Assembly: GCA_024803745.1 (NCBI GenBank)
Contig: JANJXV010000265.1
Coordinates: 310,001 to 374,000 of the forward strand
Length of the DNA: 64,000 nt
Direction: 5' to 3'
Origin: Megascapheus bottae
Lineage: Eukaryota > Chordata > Mammalia > Rodentia > Geomyidae
Below, piece after piece: positions 1-11,158 of this stretch. Numbering within the stretch: position 1 is the first letter of the stretch; each line of letters begins with the position of its first letter. The notes beneath the pieces were generated by a model. It had not been told where the DNA came from, did no database searches, and saw only the letters and a program-made list of their open reading frames with translations. Both the position numbers and the translations under genes were made by a program.

Positions 1-313
1 ACATATTTTTTCTTGTCCAGTTTTGTCTTTGAAATTGGTACCGGTTTTAAATATGGATCCTTATGTTTTTTCTAAAGTTTTGTTTTGAACCTGGTTCTCA
101 CCTGCAAGAGTAAAATTGGCAAAGCTCTCTTGACACAAACTTCTGGAAAATGAATGGCCAATATTAATTTTGTGCACTTTAAAATCTTTGAGTATGAATG
201 TGTGTGAATGAGTGAGTGAACATGTTCAAGGTTTAATCAAGAAAATCATTTAGGTTTGAATTACTGCATTGTTTTAAAGAGGGGGGAGAATGGAATGTTA
301 GATCAAAAAAAAT
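1..313. other. Unassigned sequence, possible LTR-element internal region
   Basis: No convincing reading frame is visible. A purine run (about 276-296, containing gggggg) looks like a polypurine tract but has no LTR after it. Because a clear polypurine tract and LTR lie downstream at 859-1298, this stretch may be internal sequence of the same element. It could equally be host DNA or 5' sequence of the TPR-like insert. I cannot decide from sequence alone. Confidence 0.3.
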
Positions 314-679
314 GAACTTGATGTTCGTATGACAGCTCTTAAGTCCCATTTAGAAGGTCGAATCAGTAGATTGGAGAGAGAACTCCGAGAGCATCAAGGG
401 AGGCACTTGGAGCAGAGAAAAGAGCCTCAAGAACCTACTAGTAAGGTCCCAGAACAGCAGAGACAGATCACGTTGAAAGCTACTGCAGCTTCTGAAGAAT
501 GAGGAATTGCCAGCACTTCAGATCCACCAACAGCCAATATCAAGCCAACTGCTGTTGTTTCTACTCCAAGTAAAGTGACAACTGAAGCTATGGCTGGGAA
601 CAAATCAACACCTATGGCCAGTAGCCGTCCAATGGTCACATCTGCAACAGTCACCAATCGAACAACTCCGCAGATCTAA
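314..679 (+). pseudogene. TPR: TPR (nuclear basket nucleoporin) cDNA-like fragment, broken
   Basis: Reading the plus strand from 314 gives about 121 codons matching, from memory, the junction between the end of the TPR coiled coil and the start of its C-terminal tail. Stretches such as [25 protein letters not shown] and [13 protein letters not shown] are recognisable. TPR is a large scaffold protein of the nuclear pore basket. An in-frame TGA at 500-502 interrupts the match. Similarity fades after the TNRTTP segment and a TAA follows at 677-679, so most of the protein is absent. No intron interrupts the match, which suggests a reverse-transcribed origin. The stop and truncation rule out a working copy. 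The piece ends only about 180 bp before a retroviral polypurine tract, so it may have been carried inside an LTR element instead of being an independent processed pseudogene. Confidence 0.8.
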
Positions 680-873
680 GCCCTAGATGGATGAATTCCC
701 CCCCGACAGGAATCGCAGTCAAGGATGGGATAAGAGGGGACGCTCTCTGACCAACCTAAGACAGGGCCTTCAGCTTGATCTGAAGAAGTTCCCCATGACG
801 GGTAAGGCAGAGTCAGCGATCCACCCAACCCAAGACAAGCAAGTCCGCATCTTTTAAAAGAAAGACGGGGAGA
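680..873 (+). mobile_element. 3' internal end of an LTR retrovirus-like element, with polypurine tract
   Basis: This non-coding stretch leads into a purine-rich run (about 859-873, aaaagaaagacggggaga) that ends exactly where a TGTTGGGG-type LTR begins. That is the arrangement of a polypurine tract and 3' LTR, where plus-strand DNA synthesis is primed. The style resembles betaretrovirus-like (ERV2/ERVK) rodent elements, which is from memory. No env reading frame is visible. Confidence 0.65.
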
Positions 874-1298
874 TGTTGGGGACCGACTGTGGGGTCAATG
901 ACCTTGGACCTGACCTTGGGCCTACACAACTGTATACACAAGGAAGTAACTCTGATCAGGATAACTTTAAGCAAAGTCAATCAGTTCTTATCAGGATGAC
1001 TTTAAGCAATGTTAATCCTTTCTCATTTATCTATATGTGACTTGTTTACTATTTTGTATGAATGTAGCCTCTGGCAGTTCCCTAGTATTAAGAAGAGTAT
1101 TTAAGGTCGGAACTTAAAATAAACGGGAGAGCCTTAGGCAGCAGTCTGGAGCTCACAGACTTCTTGGACTGCTGACTTGGGCTGTAGTCCTCCCGAACTC
1201 CATCTGTTTGTCTCTCTTCTATTTTTTCCTAGTCCTTGCCCCTATTTCAGGAATCCCAATCCACGAACCCTGGTTTGCTGCCGGCTGGCTCCGGCACA
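874..1298 (+). mobile_element. 3' LTR of an ERV2-like element
   Basis: The LTR starts TGTTGGGGACC directly after the polypurine tract and ends near ggctccggcaca, giving about 425 bp bounded by TG and CA. It contains a TATA-like TATTTAA (1098-1104) and a polyadenylation signal AATAAA (1118-1123), as expected for the U3/R region. Its last 90 bp or so closely match the 3' end of the solo LTRs inside the satellite (29454, 33146, 36838, opposite strand), so they belong to related families. No 5' LTR is in the window. The exact 3' end is uncertain by a few bases because L1 sequence abuts it. Confidence 0.75.
1118..1123 (+). promoter_or_regulatory. AATAAA polyadenylation signal in LTR
   Basis: A canonical hexamer lies 14 bp after the TATA-like TATTTAA at 1098-1104 within the LTR. 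This compact spacing is normal for retroviral LTRs with short R regions. Confidence 0.5.
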
Positions 1299-1724
1299 CT
1301 ACAACTTTCTTTTTTTTTTTTTCATTTTTTATTGTAATTAGTAAAAGGGTTAGATGATATTTGCCAGATAGAAGGTGCATTAATTCACATACATTGATAC
1401 CCTTTCACATGTCTTGGTACCCATTTCCCTCCAACCCCACACCCCCCACCCGTCTTGGTTTTCCCCCCTTCCCTATCAAATTTCAAATATCCAAATACAA
1501 ATAAATTCAATATATAAGATAAAGTGAGATACTATACCAATATGGGATAACCAAGGGACAGCAAACGAGATGAGAGACAACATAGTACATTAAGGACAAC
1601 AATCATTCATTATATGGCTTTTGTGTCAATATCCTGGAGGTCCTTTCAAATAGCTTCACATTATATGGCCTTATATATGGCCTTTTGCTCTATTGACAAT
1701 CTCTGCTAGTAGAGCCCAAGGTTT

Positions 1725-4700
1725 CTACTGATTATGACGAATGAGGGAAACCACTGAGAATAAGTTCCTTTGAGTCTGGCTTACTTCACTTAATATGATT
1801 TGTTCTAAGTCTTTCCATTTCCTAACAAATGGGGCGATTTCATTCTTTCTGACAGCAGCATAGAATTCCATTGTGTACAAATACCACAACTTGTTGATCC
1901 ACTCTTCAACTGAGGGACATCTGGGTTGGTTCCATATCTTTGCTATGGTGAATAGTGCTGCAATGAACATTGTTGTGCTAGTGGGTTTAGTATGCCCTTG
2001 TTTCTGGATTGTTGGGTAAATGCCAAGTAGTGGAATTGCTGGGTCATAGGGGAGTTCTATGTTTAGCCTTTTGAGGCACTGCCACACTGCTTTCCATAGT
2101 GGTTGAACGAGTTTGCACTCCCACCAACAGTGTAGTAATGATCCCTCCTGGCCACATCCTCTCCAGCATCTGTTGTCATTCGTTTTCCTGATCCTGGCCA
2201 TTCTAACTGGAGTAAGGTGGAATCTTAGAGTTGTTTTGATTTGCATTTCTTTTATGACCAGAGATGTGGAGCATTTCTTCATGTGTCTATAGGCCATTTT
2301 TGTTTCTTCTTCAGAGAAGACTCTCTTTAAGTCTTTGGGCCATTTTTAATGGGATGGGTGTTACTTTGGAGATTAGTTTTGGAGTGATTCAATTTTTTGA
2401 GTTGTTGATATATTTTAGATATGAGGCCTTTGTCCGTTGTTTGGTTGGTGAAGATCTTCTCCCACTCTCTAAGCTTCCTGATTAGTTTACTAGCTATAAC
2501 CGTTGCCATACAAAAGCTCTGCAGTTTAATGCAGTCCCACTTATCCAGCCTTTCTCTGATTTGTTGTGATTCTTGGTCCTTATTAAGAAAGTTTCGACCT
2601 GTGCCAAGGAGGCCTACTGTATCTCCTATTCCTTCCTGTAAACTTTTCAGTGTGTCAGCTTTTACCTCTAGGTCTTTGATCCATTTGGAGTTAATTCTAG
2701 TGCAAGGTGACAAAGAAGGATCCAACTTTAGTTTTCTGCAGGTGTTTAACCAGTTCTGCCAGCACAACTTGTTGAAGAGGCTATCTTTCTTCCATTCTAT
2801 TTTTTTGGCTCCCTGGTCAAAGATTAGGTGGCCATAGGTCTGTGGTTTAATATCTGGGTCCGCAGTTCTACTCCATTGGACTTCAGGCCTGTTCTTGTGC
2901 CAGTACCAAGCTGTTTTGAGAATTATAGCTCTGTAATAGTCTTAAGTTTGGAATTGAAATTATTCCAGCGCGGTTCTTTCTGCTAAGAAGTGTTTTTGCT
3001 ATACGGGGTCTTTTATTATTCCATATGAAATTTTGAATTGCCTCTTCTATTTCTTCAAAGAATGACATTGGGATGTTGATTGGTATTACATTGAATTTGT
3101 AGATAGCCCTTGGCAAGATTGTCATTTTCACAATGTTGATTCTTCCAATCCAGGAGCATGGGAGGTTTTTCCATTTCCTTAGTTCTGCTTTAATTTCCTT
3201 TTTTTATGGTTTTAAAGTTTTCATCTAAACGGTCCTTTACATTCTTAGTTAAGCTAATTGCTAGGTACTTTATTTTCTTTGAGGCTATTGTGAAAGGATT
3301 TTCTTTCCTGATTATTGCCTCGTTCCTCTCAGTGTTGGCATAAAGTAAGGCAGTTGATTTGTGAGGGTTGATTTTATGGCCTGCTACCCTTCCAAAGCTT
3401 TGAATCAGCTCAAGGAACTTGGGAGTAGAGTCTATAGGATTCTTTAAATACAGAATCATGTCATCTGCAAAGAGGGATAGTTTTATTTCCTCTTTCCCTA
3501 CTTGGATCCCCTTTATGCTTGCTTCTTGCCTTATTGCACTGCCTAGGAATTCTAGTACTATGTTAAAAAGGAGTGGAGAGTGTGGGCATCCTTGTCTCGT
3601 TCCTGATTTTAGAGGGAATGGCTTTAGATTTTCACCATTAAGTATAATACTAGCAGTGGGTTTCTTATACACAGCCTTTATTACATTGAGAAATGTTCCA
3701 TGGATTCCTAGTTTCTCCACATCTTTTAACATAAAGGGGTTTGGATCTTGTCAAATGCCTTTTCCGCATCTATTGAGACAATCATGTGATTTTATCCCTG
3801 CTCCTGTTGATGTGTTGAATTATATTAATTGATTTGTGTATGTTGAACCAGCTTTGCCTCCCTGTGATGAATCCTGTTTGATCATAGTGTGTAATTTTTT
3901 TGATGAGTTGTTGTAGACGGCTGGCCAGTATTTTGTTGAGAAGTTTTGCATCGATGTTCATCAAAGAAATGGGTCTATAGATCTCTTTCTTTGATGAATC
4001 TCTGTCTGGTTTGGGGATGAGGGATATACTGGCTTCACAGAATGAGTTTGGTAAAGAACCTTCATTTTCAATTTCGTTGAATAGCTTGAGGAATATTGGT
4101 GTGAGCTCTGCTTTGAAGACCTTATAGAATTCAGCTGTGAATCCATCTGGCCCTGGGCTCTTTTTAAGTGGAAGTTGTCTAATTTCCATTTCTATTTCAG
4201 AGCTTGAAATAGGTCTGTTGAGTTGGGTTAGCTCTTCTTGGTTCAGTGTGGGTATGTTAATATTGTCTAGGAATTCATCCATTTCTTCTAGATTCTCAAA
4301 TTTGTTGGCGTAAAGGTTTGAGAAGTATTCCCTCATGATATTCTGGATCTTGGTAATTTCTGTCGTGATATTACCATTTTCATCTGCGATTTTGTTTATT
4401 TCGATATGCTCTCTTCTTTTTTTGGTAAGATTTGCTAAGGGCTTGTCAATTTTGTTAATTCTTTCAAAGAACCAACGCCTTCTTTTGTTGATTCTTTCTG
4501 TAGTTTTTTTTATTCCAAATCATTTAATTCTGCTTTGATTTTAATAATTTGCTTTATCCTAATGGGTTTAGGGTTGGTTTGTTGCTCTTTTTCCAGGAGG
4601 TTAAGGTGAGATATTAACTAGTTGGTTTGCCAATTTTCCAACTTGCTGTTGTAGGCACTCAGCGCTATAAATTTTCCTCTGAGTACTGCCTTTGTTGTGT

Positions 4701-5563
4701 CCCTAAGGAGTTGATATTTGTGTGCTCCTTATTGTTAAATTTCATAAACAGTTGGATATCTGTTCTGATCTCTTCGATTACCCATTGTTTTTGATTCAAC
4801 AATGTGTTGTTCAGTCTCCATGAGTTACAGGGTTGTCTTTGGTGGAGATGTGTGTTCAGCTCCAATTTGATGCCTTTATGGTCTGAGAGTGTGCATGGAA
4901 TAATTTCAGTGTTTCTGAATCTGTCCAGGTTTGCTTTATGGCCTAAGATGTGGTCTAGTTTGGAAAATGTTCCATGTGCTGCTGAGAAAAACTATATTGT
5001 GGTGTTACTGGGTGGAATATTCTGCAGATGTCTGTTACATCTATTCGGTCTATATACTTGTTCAGTTCTAAGGTTTCTCAGTTGAGTTTTTGCCTTGTTG
5101 ATCTGTCCATAGGTGAGAGTGGTGTGTTAAACTCACCAACAATCACTGTATTTCGATCTATGTATGGTTTCAGTGTAAGTAAAGTTTGCTTGATGAAGTT
5201 TGGAGCTCCGGGATTGGGTGTGTAAATATTTAGGATCGTTATGCTTCCTGGAGGAAAGATCCCTTTAGTAGTATGTAGTAACCTTCTTTGTCTTTTCTTA
5301 CTAATTTTAGTTTGAAGTCTATTGTATCTGATATGAGGATGGCAAATCCAGCCTGTTTATGGGGGCAGTTAGCTTGATAGAGTTTATTCCAACCTCTCAC
5401 TTTCAAAAGATGATTGTTTTTGGGTAAGATGTGTCTCTTGAAGACAGCAGAACGATGGCTCTTGCTTTTTGATCCAACTAGACAGCCTATGCCGTTTAAT
5501 TGGAGAGTTAAGTCCATTGATATTGAGAGTTAGGATTGAGAGATATTTATTAGTTCCTACCAT
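1725..5563 (-). pseudogene. L1 ORF2 (endonuclease-reverse transcriptase) pseudogene
   Basis: ORF2p nicks target DNA and reverse-transcribes L1 RNA at the nick. The start codon at 5563 opens an endonuclease N-terminus (SILTLNINGLNSPIKRHR, then CCLQETHL). A frameshift near 5415-5430 then moves the frame to KVRGWNKLYQAN. Reverse transcriptase motifs follow: SPGPDGF (near 4140), a segment of domain A at about 3740-3780, [12 protein letters not shown] (near 3590) and the catalytic FADDMILYL (near 3460). The C-terminal zinc knuckle C-x3-C-x7-H-x4-C is near 2140-2160. Frame breaks near 3735 and 3785 split the polymerase domain, and more lie near 2310, 2850 and 3160. The 3735 break is a one-base T deletion absent from the duplicate copy. 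The stop at 1725 gives the usual C-terminus. Confidence 0.9.
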
Positions 5564-5649
5564 TTTTAAAAGCTTTTAGTAGGGCCTGTGTCTTGACAGT
5601 TCTTGTGGTCCTTAGATGGTATGCTGTTTAGGTGCCATTTCTTTCCCTA

Positions 5650-6792
5650 TAATGCATTTATTTTGGTTTTCTTTGTATAGAGCATCTTTGAGAATTTTCT
5701 GTAGTGTTGGTTTTGTTTCGACATGTTGTTGCAGCTTTTCCCTGGAATGGAATGTTTTATTGTTCCCTCAGTTTGAATGAGAGGTTAGCTGGCTACAGTA
5801 TTCTTGGTTGGTAGTTATTTGATTTAAGGGCATGACATATATGCTTCCAGTCACTTCGTGCTTGCATGGTCTCTGCTGAGAAATCTGGGGTTATTCTGAT
5901 TGGTTTGCCTTTATAGGTACTGATCCCTTTTCCCTGGCTGCCTTTAGGATCTTTCCTTTCGTTTCTATTCATCCAGTTCGGATCACAATGTGGCGGTGCG
6001 ATGTTCTTTTCTGGTCAGGTCTGTTTGGGGTTCTAAAAGCTTCTCGTATGTGGATGGGCCTGCCCTTCTGGATATTTGGGAAATTCTCTGAGATGATTCC
6101 CTGAAGTATATTTCCAATACCATTGACCTCTATCTCCACGCCCTCCTCAATACCAACGAGCCTTAAATTAGGCTTCCTAATTGTATCTTGGACCTCCTGA
6201 AGCGCTCTCTCATATTTCCTAGATTTGGATTGACTCATTTTCTGTTCTTTATAATACCTAAATTATCTTCAGCCACGGAAATTCTCTCCTCTGCATTGTC
6301 TAACCTGCTATCAAAGCTATCTACTTTATTTTTCATCTCCCTTGCTTCTAATTGCTCACTTTTGATGCCTTGCGTCTCTTGTTTTTGAACATGTATGGAT
6401 TTCTTTATCTCCTTGATTTCCTTTTGAGTGGTTAGTTAGGTAGCTTTATTTTCTTTGGACATTTGCTGGAGTTTCATCACGTTTTTATTTGTGGATTCTA
6501 TGAATTCATCCATCTTTCTTTGAAAAACCTTTATTATGGCCTCCTTTATGGCTTCTTGTTTTTCACTTATCACCTTGTTTTTACTTTCCTCTTGTTCAGT
6601 TATGGCTTCCTCCATTATCTCTTTCTTTATATTTTCACATTTTCCATTAATGATGTTTATCAATTGCATTTGTGTAGTACTTGGAAGACTCTGGTCTAGG
6701 TTTGCTAGTGACTGCTCCATTGTCTATTTACATTGGGTGGGGGATGTTGTTTCTTGATTTGACATTTTTCTTGAGTTTCTTGTTCTGCCCAT
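5650..6792 (-). pseudogene. L1 ORF1 (RNA-binding chaperone) pseudogene
   Basis: ORF1p coats L1 RNA as a trimer. The likely start at 6792 reads MGRTRNSRKMSNQETT. A TAG then interrupts just before MEQSLANL (6720). A coiled-coil-rich part (6436-6720, many E, K and Q) and an RRM-like part (5969-6238, containing RKPNLRLVGIEEG and IISENFPNI) follow in different frames. A TGA at 5969-5971 ends the RRM-side frame. Further C-terminal domain similarity (ITPDFSAETMQARSDW, then NYQPRIL) continues to about 5650 in shifted frames. The same TGA is in block C, but the block A' copy has a sense codon there. Confidence 0.85.
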
Positions 6793-7482
6793 TTGAAAAT
6801 GGGAGCAAGATTAGTACTAAATACGATTATAGTTTTTCAGATATAACTAACCTAGACATCTGTAGCTGGCAGACACTAGATGTTCACAAGTTTTGATTGG
6901 TATTATCACTCTTTCTTTTTGTGCACTTACAGACCAGTCTAATTCAACCACTCATATGCGATTTATACCCCAAACAATAAGCCTGTCAATCTATCTCTAT
7001 TGTCTTTAAGTCCCTCTGAGCCTAGAGAATAATTAACCACCTACATATACAATATTGTTCAACAGCCATCAAGTTTAGATCCGTGTAGTATAAGGGTTGA
7101 AAGACAAGCAGAGGTCCAGAGATAGTAAAAAAGAATGAGAGAGGTCAGGGGAGGTGCAAGAGGATTAACGTAGGAGTGTAAGAATATTGTAGTAATGAAG
7201 AAAAGTTATAGCATAAGGAAAACTGACCTAAGTTGGTAAGTAGGTAGCATATTTGAGTACAAAGTTTGGAAAGTATTAGAATAAAACTTATGTGTTGCTG
7301 CACGACTAGCTCTTAGCCCAACCAGTGGCCTCACAGTGGACCATGGGATGGATCTGTTTTTCTTGTCTACGTTGAGGGAAAGGGGTATTTCACAAGATGC
7401 AGAAGCGAAGATTTCAGAAGCAAATGCTGTGAGTGAATTAGCTCATAAAAAGCATTTTTATTTTCTTTTATCTTTCTGCCAG
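6793..7482 (-). other. Probable L1 5' untranslated region and flank
   Basis: No gene is seen. The stretch lies upstream of L1 ORF1 and is repeated in block C (45954-46640) and block A' (51073-51762). At least the first part should be the L1 5' untranslated region with its promoter, but I cannot place where L1 ends and host DNA begins. Confidence 0.4.
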
Positions 7483-7665
7483 TCTTGGGGCTTGAATTCA
7501 GGGCCTGAGCACTGTCCTCGGGTTTTCTCAAGTCTAGCCCTCTGCCACTTGAGCCACAGTGCCACATCTAGATTTTCTATCTATGTGATACTGAGCAATC
7601 AAACCCAGATCTTCATGGATGCTAGGCAAGCACTCTACCACTATGCCAAACTCTCAACCCTGACA
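7483..7665 (-). mobile_element. SINE, tRNA/ID-headed type
   Basis: The reverse strand has the ID-like head (gtggtagagtgcttgcctagcatccatgaag region) at 7590-7665 followed by the shared second half (gctcaagtggcagag-like), ending at the gcttgaattcagggcctgag segment. It recurs at 46641-46823 and 51763-51945. Confidence 0.75.
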
Positions 7666-7676
7666 TAGTAATTATA

Positions 7677-7698
7677 AAGTCATCATCATCATCATCAT
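7677..7698. repeat. (TCA)n microsatellite
   Basis: A short run of about six TCA units. It is the same length in block A' (51957-51978) and shorter in block C (near 46839). Confidence 0.8.
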
Positions 7699-7902
7699 AT
7701 CCAAATATCTTTTCTCCTACAAAGAATGAACACTTCACTGTGTCTAATGCTTTTTTTTAATTTCACTAATTCTTCTGTGTTTTTCCCTCTTGCATTTTTT
7801 ACACTTGACAGCAAAGCTAATCATCAGGAAAAAATTGATTAGGATACAGAAACCTAATAATATCCTAGTAGATTGACGTCAAAAATATGTGCAAGATGCC
7901 CT

Positions 7903-8095
7903 GTGTGTTTGACCTAGTGGTAGAGTCCTTGGCTTCCAAGCAGTAAGCCTCAGGTTTGATTCCTCATTACCACATACATAGAAAGTGCAAGTGGTGCTGT
8001 GGCTCGGTGGGACAGCTAAAGCCTGAAGAAAGCCCAAGAACAATGTTCACACTCTGAAGTCAAGTCCCAAGACTAGCAAAAACAAAAAAAAATTC
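7903..8095 (+). mobile_element. SINE, tRNA/ID-headed type, diverged
   Basis: A forward ID-like head (gacctagtggtagagtcctt) is followed by a ggtgctgtggctc second half and an A-rich tail (aaaacaaaaaaaaa, near 8080-8092). It is shared with block C (47020-47215) and block A' (52183-52375). Confidence 0.7.
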
Positions 8096-8703
8096 GACAA
8101 GGGGCAAAATGCAGGCAGAGAAGGCACTGTGAAGCAAATGTTTTGTAAAGGATGAGGGCAATATTGACCCTTAAGTTTGGATCTTACCTAAGAAAGGCTC
8201 CTTGAGCCTGAGACCAGACTTGTAGTTGGGCCTAGTGGAAGACATTGGGATTGGACAAATAAGGTGTGCTGTTTACTACATCCACATGTATATTGTGAGA
8301 TTGGAGGAGATGTTCAGCCTCCAGTATGTCTCTGGTGAGGTCTTTTGTGAGCAAGGATCTTTGGTGATTGGGCCCTGAAAGGTGACCCTGCCTCCCTCAC
8401 AATGGAAAAGAATATGGAACCCTGGTAACCAAGCCACTGTAACTAACAACCAGCTCAAGCCAGCTCACTTGGCCTGTGGCTCAGGAGGAAGAAAGATGTT
8501 GCTGTGCTGTTGCCAAAGGTCAGGAAACTCGAGTCTCAGGCATGGAAGTTGTGGATGTCTTACTCGAAGATGTACATGCTAGATCATTGCCAAGCCACAA
8601 ATCCAGTATAACAGAACTTTCTCTAAGAAGAAGGCCAGGAAAATCCAGGGCAACCAGATGAGGTAAATTTCTGAAAAGAAATGTATTTGACCCCATCATC
8701 CTC
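8096..8703. other. Anonymous flank between block A and block B
   Basis: No gene, RNA or clear repeat is recognised. The first part (to 8609) has a diverged paralogue at the end of block C. The whole stretch is repeated in block A'. Confidence 0.4.
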
Positions 8704-10985
8704 CCCACACACTACAACTTTCTTTTTTTTCATTTTTTATTGTAATTAGTAAAAGGGTTAGATGATATTTGCCAGATAGAAGGTGCATTAATTCACATAC
8801 ATTGATACCCTTTCACATGTCTTGGTACCCATTTCCCTCCAACCCCACACCCCCCACCCGTCTTGGTTTTCCCCCCTTCCCTATCAAATTTCAAATATCC
8901 AAATAGAAATAAATTCAATATATAAGATAAAGTGAGCTACCATACCAATATGGGATAACCAAGGGACAGCAAACGAGATGAGAGACAACATAGTACATTA
9001 AGGACAACAATCATTCATTATATGGCTTTTGTGTCAATATCCTGGAGGTCCATTCAATTAGCTTCACATTATATGGCCTTATATATGGCCTTTTGCTCTA
9101 TTGACAATCTCTGCTAGTAGAGCCCAAGGTTTCTACTGATTATGACGAATGAAGGACACCACTGAGCCTAAGTTCCTTAATATGATTTGTTCTAAGTCTT
9201 TCCATTTCCTAACAAATGGGGCGATGCCATTCTTTCTGACAGCAGCATAGAATTCCATTGTGTACAAATACCACAACTTGTTGATCCACTCATCAACTGA
9301 GGGACATCTGGGTTGGTTCCATATCTTTGCTATGGTGAATAGTGCTGCAATGAACATTGTTGTGCTAGTGGGTTTAGTATGCCCTTGTTTCTGGATTGTT
9401 GGGTAAATGCCAAGTACTGGAATTGCTGGGTCATAGGGGAGTTCTATTTTTTGCCTTTTGAGGCACTGCCACACTGCTTTCCATAGTGGTTGAAAGAGTT
9501 TGCACTCCCACCAACAGTGTAGTAGTGATCCCTCCTGGCCGCATCCCCTCCAGGATCTGTTGTCATTCGTTTTCCTGATCCTGGCCATTCTAACTGGAGT
9601 GAGGTGGAATCTTAGAATTGTTTTGATTTGCATTTCTTTTATGACCAGAGATGTGGAACATTTCTTCATGTGTCTATAGGCCATTTTTGTTTCTTCTTCA
9701 GAGAAGACTCTCTTTAAGTCTTTGGCCCATTTTTAATGGAATGGGTGTTACTTTGGAGGTTAGTTTTGGAGTGATTCAATTTTTTGAGTTGTTGATATAT
9801 TTTAGATATGAGGCCTTTGTCCGTTGTTTGGTTGGTGAAGATCTTCTCCCACTCTGTAGGCTTCCTGATTAGTTTACTAGCTATATCCGTTGCCATACAA
9901 AAGCTCTGCAGTTTAATGCAGTCCCACTTATCCAGCCTTTCTCTGATTTGTTGTGATTCTTGGTCCTTATTAATAAAGTTTCGACCTGTGCCAAGGAGGC
10001 CTACTGTATCTCCTATTCCTTCCTGTAAACTTTTCAGTGTGTCAACTTTTACCTCCAGGTCTTTGATCCATTTGGAGTTAATTCTAGTGCAAGGTGACAA
10101 AAAAGGATCAACTTTAGTTTTGTGCAGGTGTTTAACCAGTTCTGCCAGCACAACTTGTTGAAGAGGCTATCTTTCTTCCATTCTATTTTTTTGGCTCCCT
10201 GGTCAAAGATTAGGTGGCCATAGGTCTGTGGTTTAATATCTGGGTCCGCAGTTCTACTCCATTGGACTTCAGGCCTGTTCTTGTGCCAGTACCAAGCTGT
10301 TTTGAGAATTATAGCTCTGTAATAGAGTCTTAAGTTTGGAATTGAAATTCCTCCAGCGCTGTTCTTTCTGCTAAGAAGTGTTTTTGCTATACGGGGTCTT
10401 TTATTATTCCATATGAAATTTTGAATTGCCTCTTCTATTTCTTTAAAGAATGACATTGGGATGTTGATTGGTATTACATTGAATTTGTAAATAGCCCTTG
10501 GCAAGATTGTCATTTTCACAATGTTGATTCTTCCAATCCAGGAGCATGGGAGGTTTTTCCATTTCCTTAGTTCTGCTTTAATTTCCTTTTTTATGGTTTT
10601 AAAGTTTTCATCTAAACGGTCCTTTACATTCTTAGTTAAGCTAATTCCTAGGTACTTTATTTTCTTTGAGGCTACTGTGAAAGGAGTTTCTTTCCTGATT
10701 ATTGCCTCGTTCCTCTCAGTGTTGGCGTAAAGGAAGGCAGTTGATTTGTGAGGGTTGATTTTATGGACTGCTACCCTTCCAAAGCTTTGAATCAGCACAA
10801 GGAGCTTGGGAGTAGGGTCTATAGGATTCTTTAAATACAGAATCATGTCATCTGCAAAGAGGGATAGTTTTATTTCCTCTTTCCCTACTTGGATCCCCTT
10901 TATGCTTGTTTCTTGCCTTATTGCACTGCCTAGGCGTTCTAGTACTATGTTAAAAAGGAGTGGAGAGAATGGGCATCCTGAATGC
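8704..10985 (-). mobile_element. 5'-truncated L1 (block B)
   Basis: A minus-strand L1 3' half runs from the T-rich end (8711-8735) up to the middle of the reverse transcriptase, where similarity to block A (1297 to about 3590) stops at about 10980. The ORF2 remains fall in frames 9133-9684, 9714-10151 and 10049-10846. It shares a 15-bp stretch (cacactacaactttc) outside the T run with block A. I see no target-site duplication. The copy is repeated at 52984-55266. Confidence 0.85.
9133..10985 (-). pseudogene. L1 ORF2 C-terminal half, pseudogene
   Basis: The segment starts inside the reverse transcriptase at [10 protein letters not shown] (the end of the FADD motif) and runs to the usual ORF2 C-terminus with the zinc knuckle CWRGC-type cysteines replaced by SWRGCGQEG: the first cysteine of the knuckle is serine here. 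A one-base deletion near 10108 (ggatcaac, against ggatccaac in the duplicate) splits the frame. The 5' part (endonuclease and RT N-terminus) is missing, so it cannot be functional. Confidence 0.85.
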
Positions 10986-11051
10986 TAACCCTTAGCACTT
11001 TTATGCAAAGCTTAGGCCTGTGGCATTTTAAGCACAATTCAACGTTCTGTT

Positions 11052-11158
11052 TTTTGCTGGTTAATTAGAGGTAAAAGTCTTATGGAATTTATTGCATGGC
11101 TGATTTTGACCTGGAATCCTCAGGTCTCAGCTTATCTTGAGTAGCTATGATTACAGTA
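11052..11158 (-). mobile_element. SINE fragment, 7SL/B1-headed type
   Basis: Contains the reverse of the taattagaggtaaaagtctta ... gagtagctatgattacag signature seen in fuller copies at 12505-12726 and 42278-42522. It is truncated at both ends. Confidence 0.6.

Larger units (their letters stand above)
1299..6792 (-). mobile_element. L1 retrotransposon, near full length (block A), dead
   Basis: The minus strand carries a non-LTR retrotransposon in the order ORF1 (6792 to about 5650), ORF2 (5563-1725), a 3' untranslated region, and a short A-rich tail seen here as the T run at 1309-1322. The parts have normal L1 sizes: ORF2 spans about 1,279 codons, counting through its frameshifts. Both ORFs contain stops and frameshifts, so the copy cannot move on its own. 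The 5' untranslated region must lie above 6792, but its limit is unclear because flanking sequence and SINEs up to 8609 are shared with block C. The positions from 3455 onward are repeated at 47733 onward. Confidence 0.9.

Noticed and set aside
427..657. Minus-strand 76-codon open frame
   Set aside because: It is a shadow of the plus-strand TPR-like frame, which has recognisable protein similarity.
4804..5225. Plus-strand hydrophobic-looking open frames across the L1 blocks
   Set aside because: They are antisense to L1 ORF1 and ORF2, whose minus-strand frames contain known motifs.
7336..7668. 110-codon plus-strand frame, present three times (also 46494 and 51616)
   Set aside because: About half of it is reverse SINE sequence. 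The repetition comes from the duplicated blocks, not from a conserved gene.
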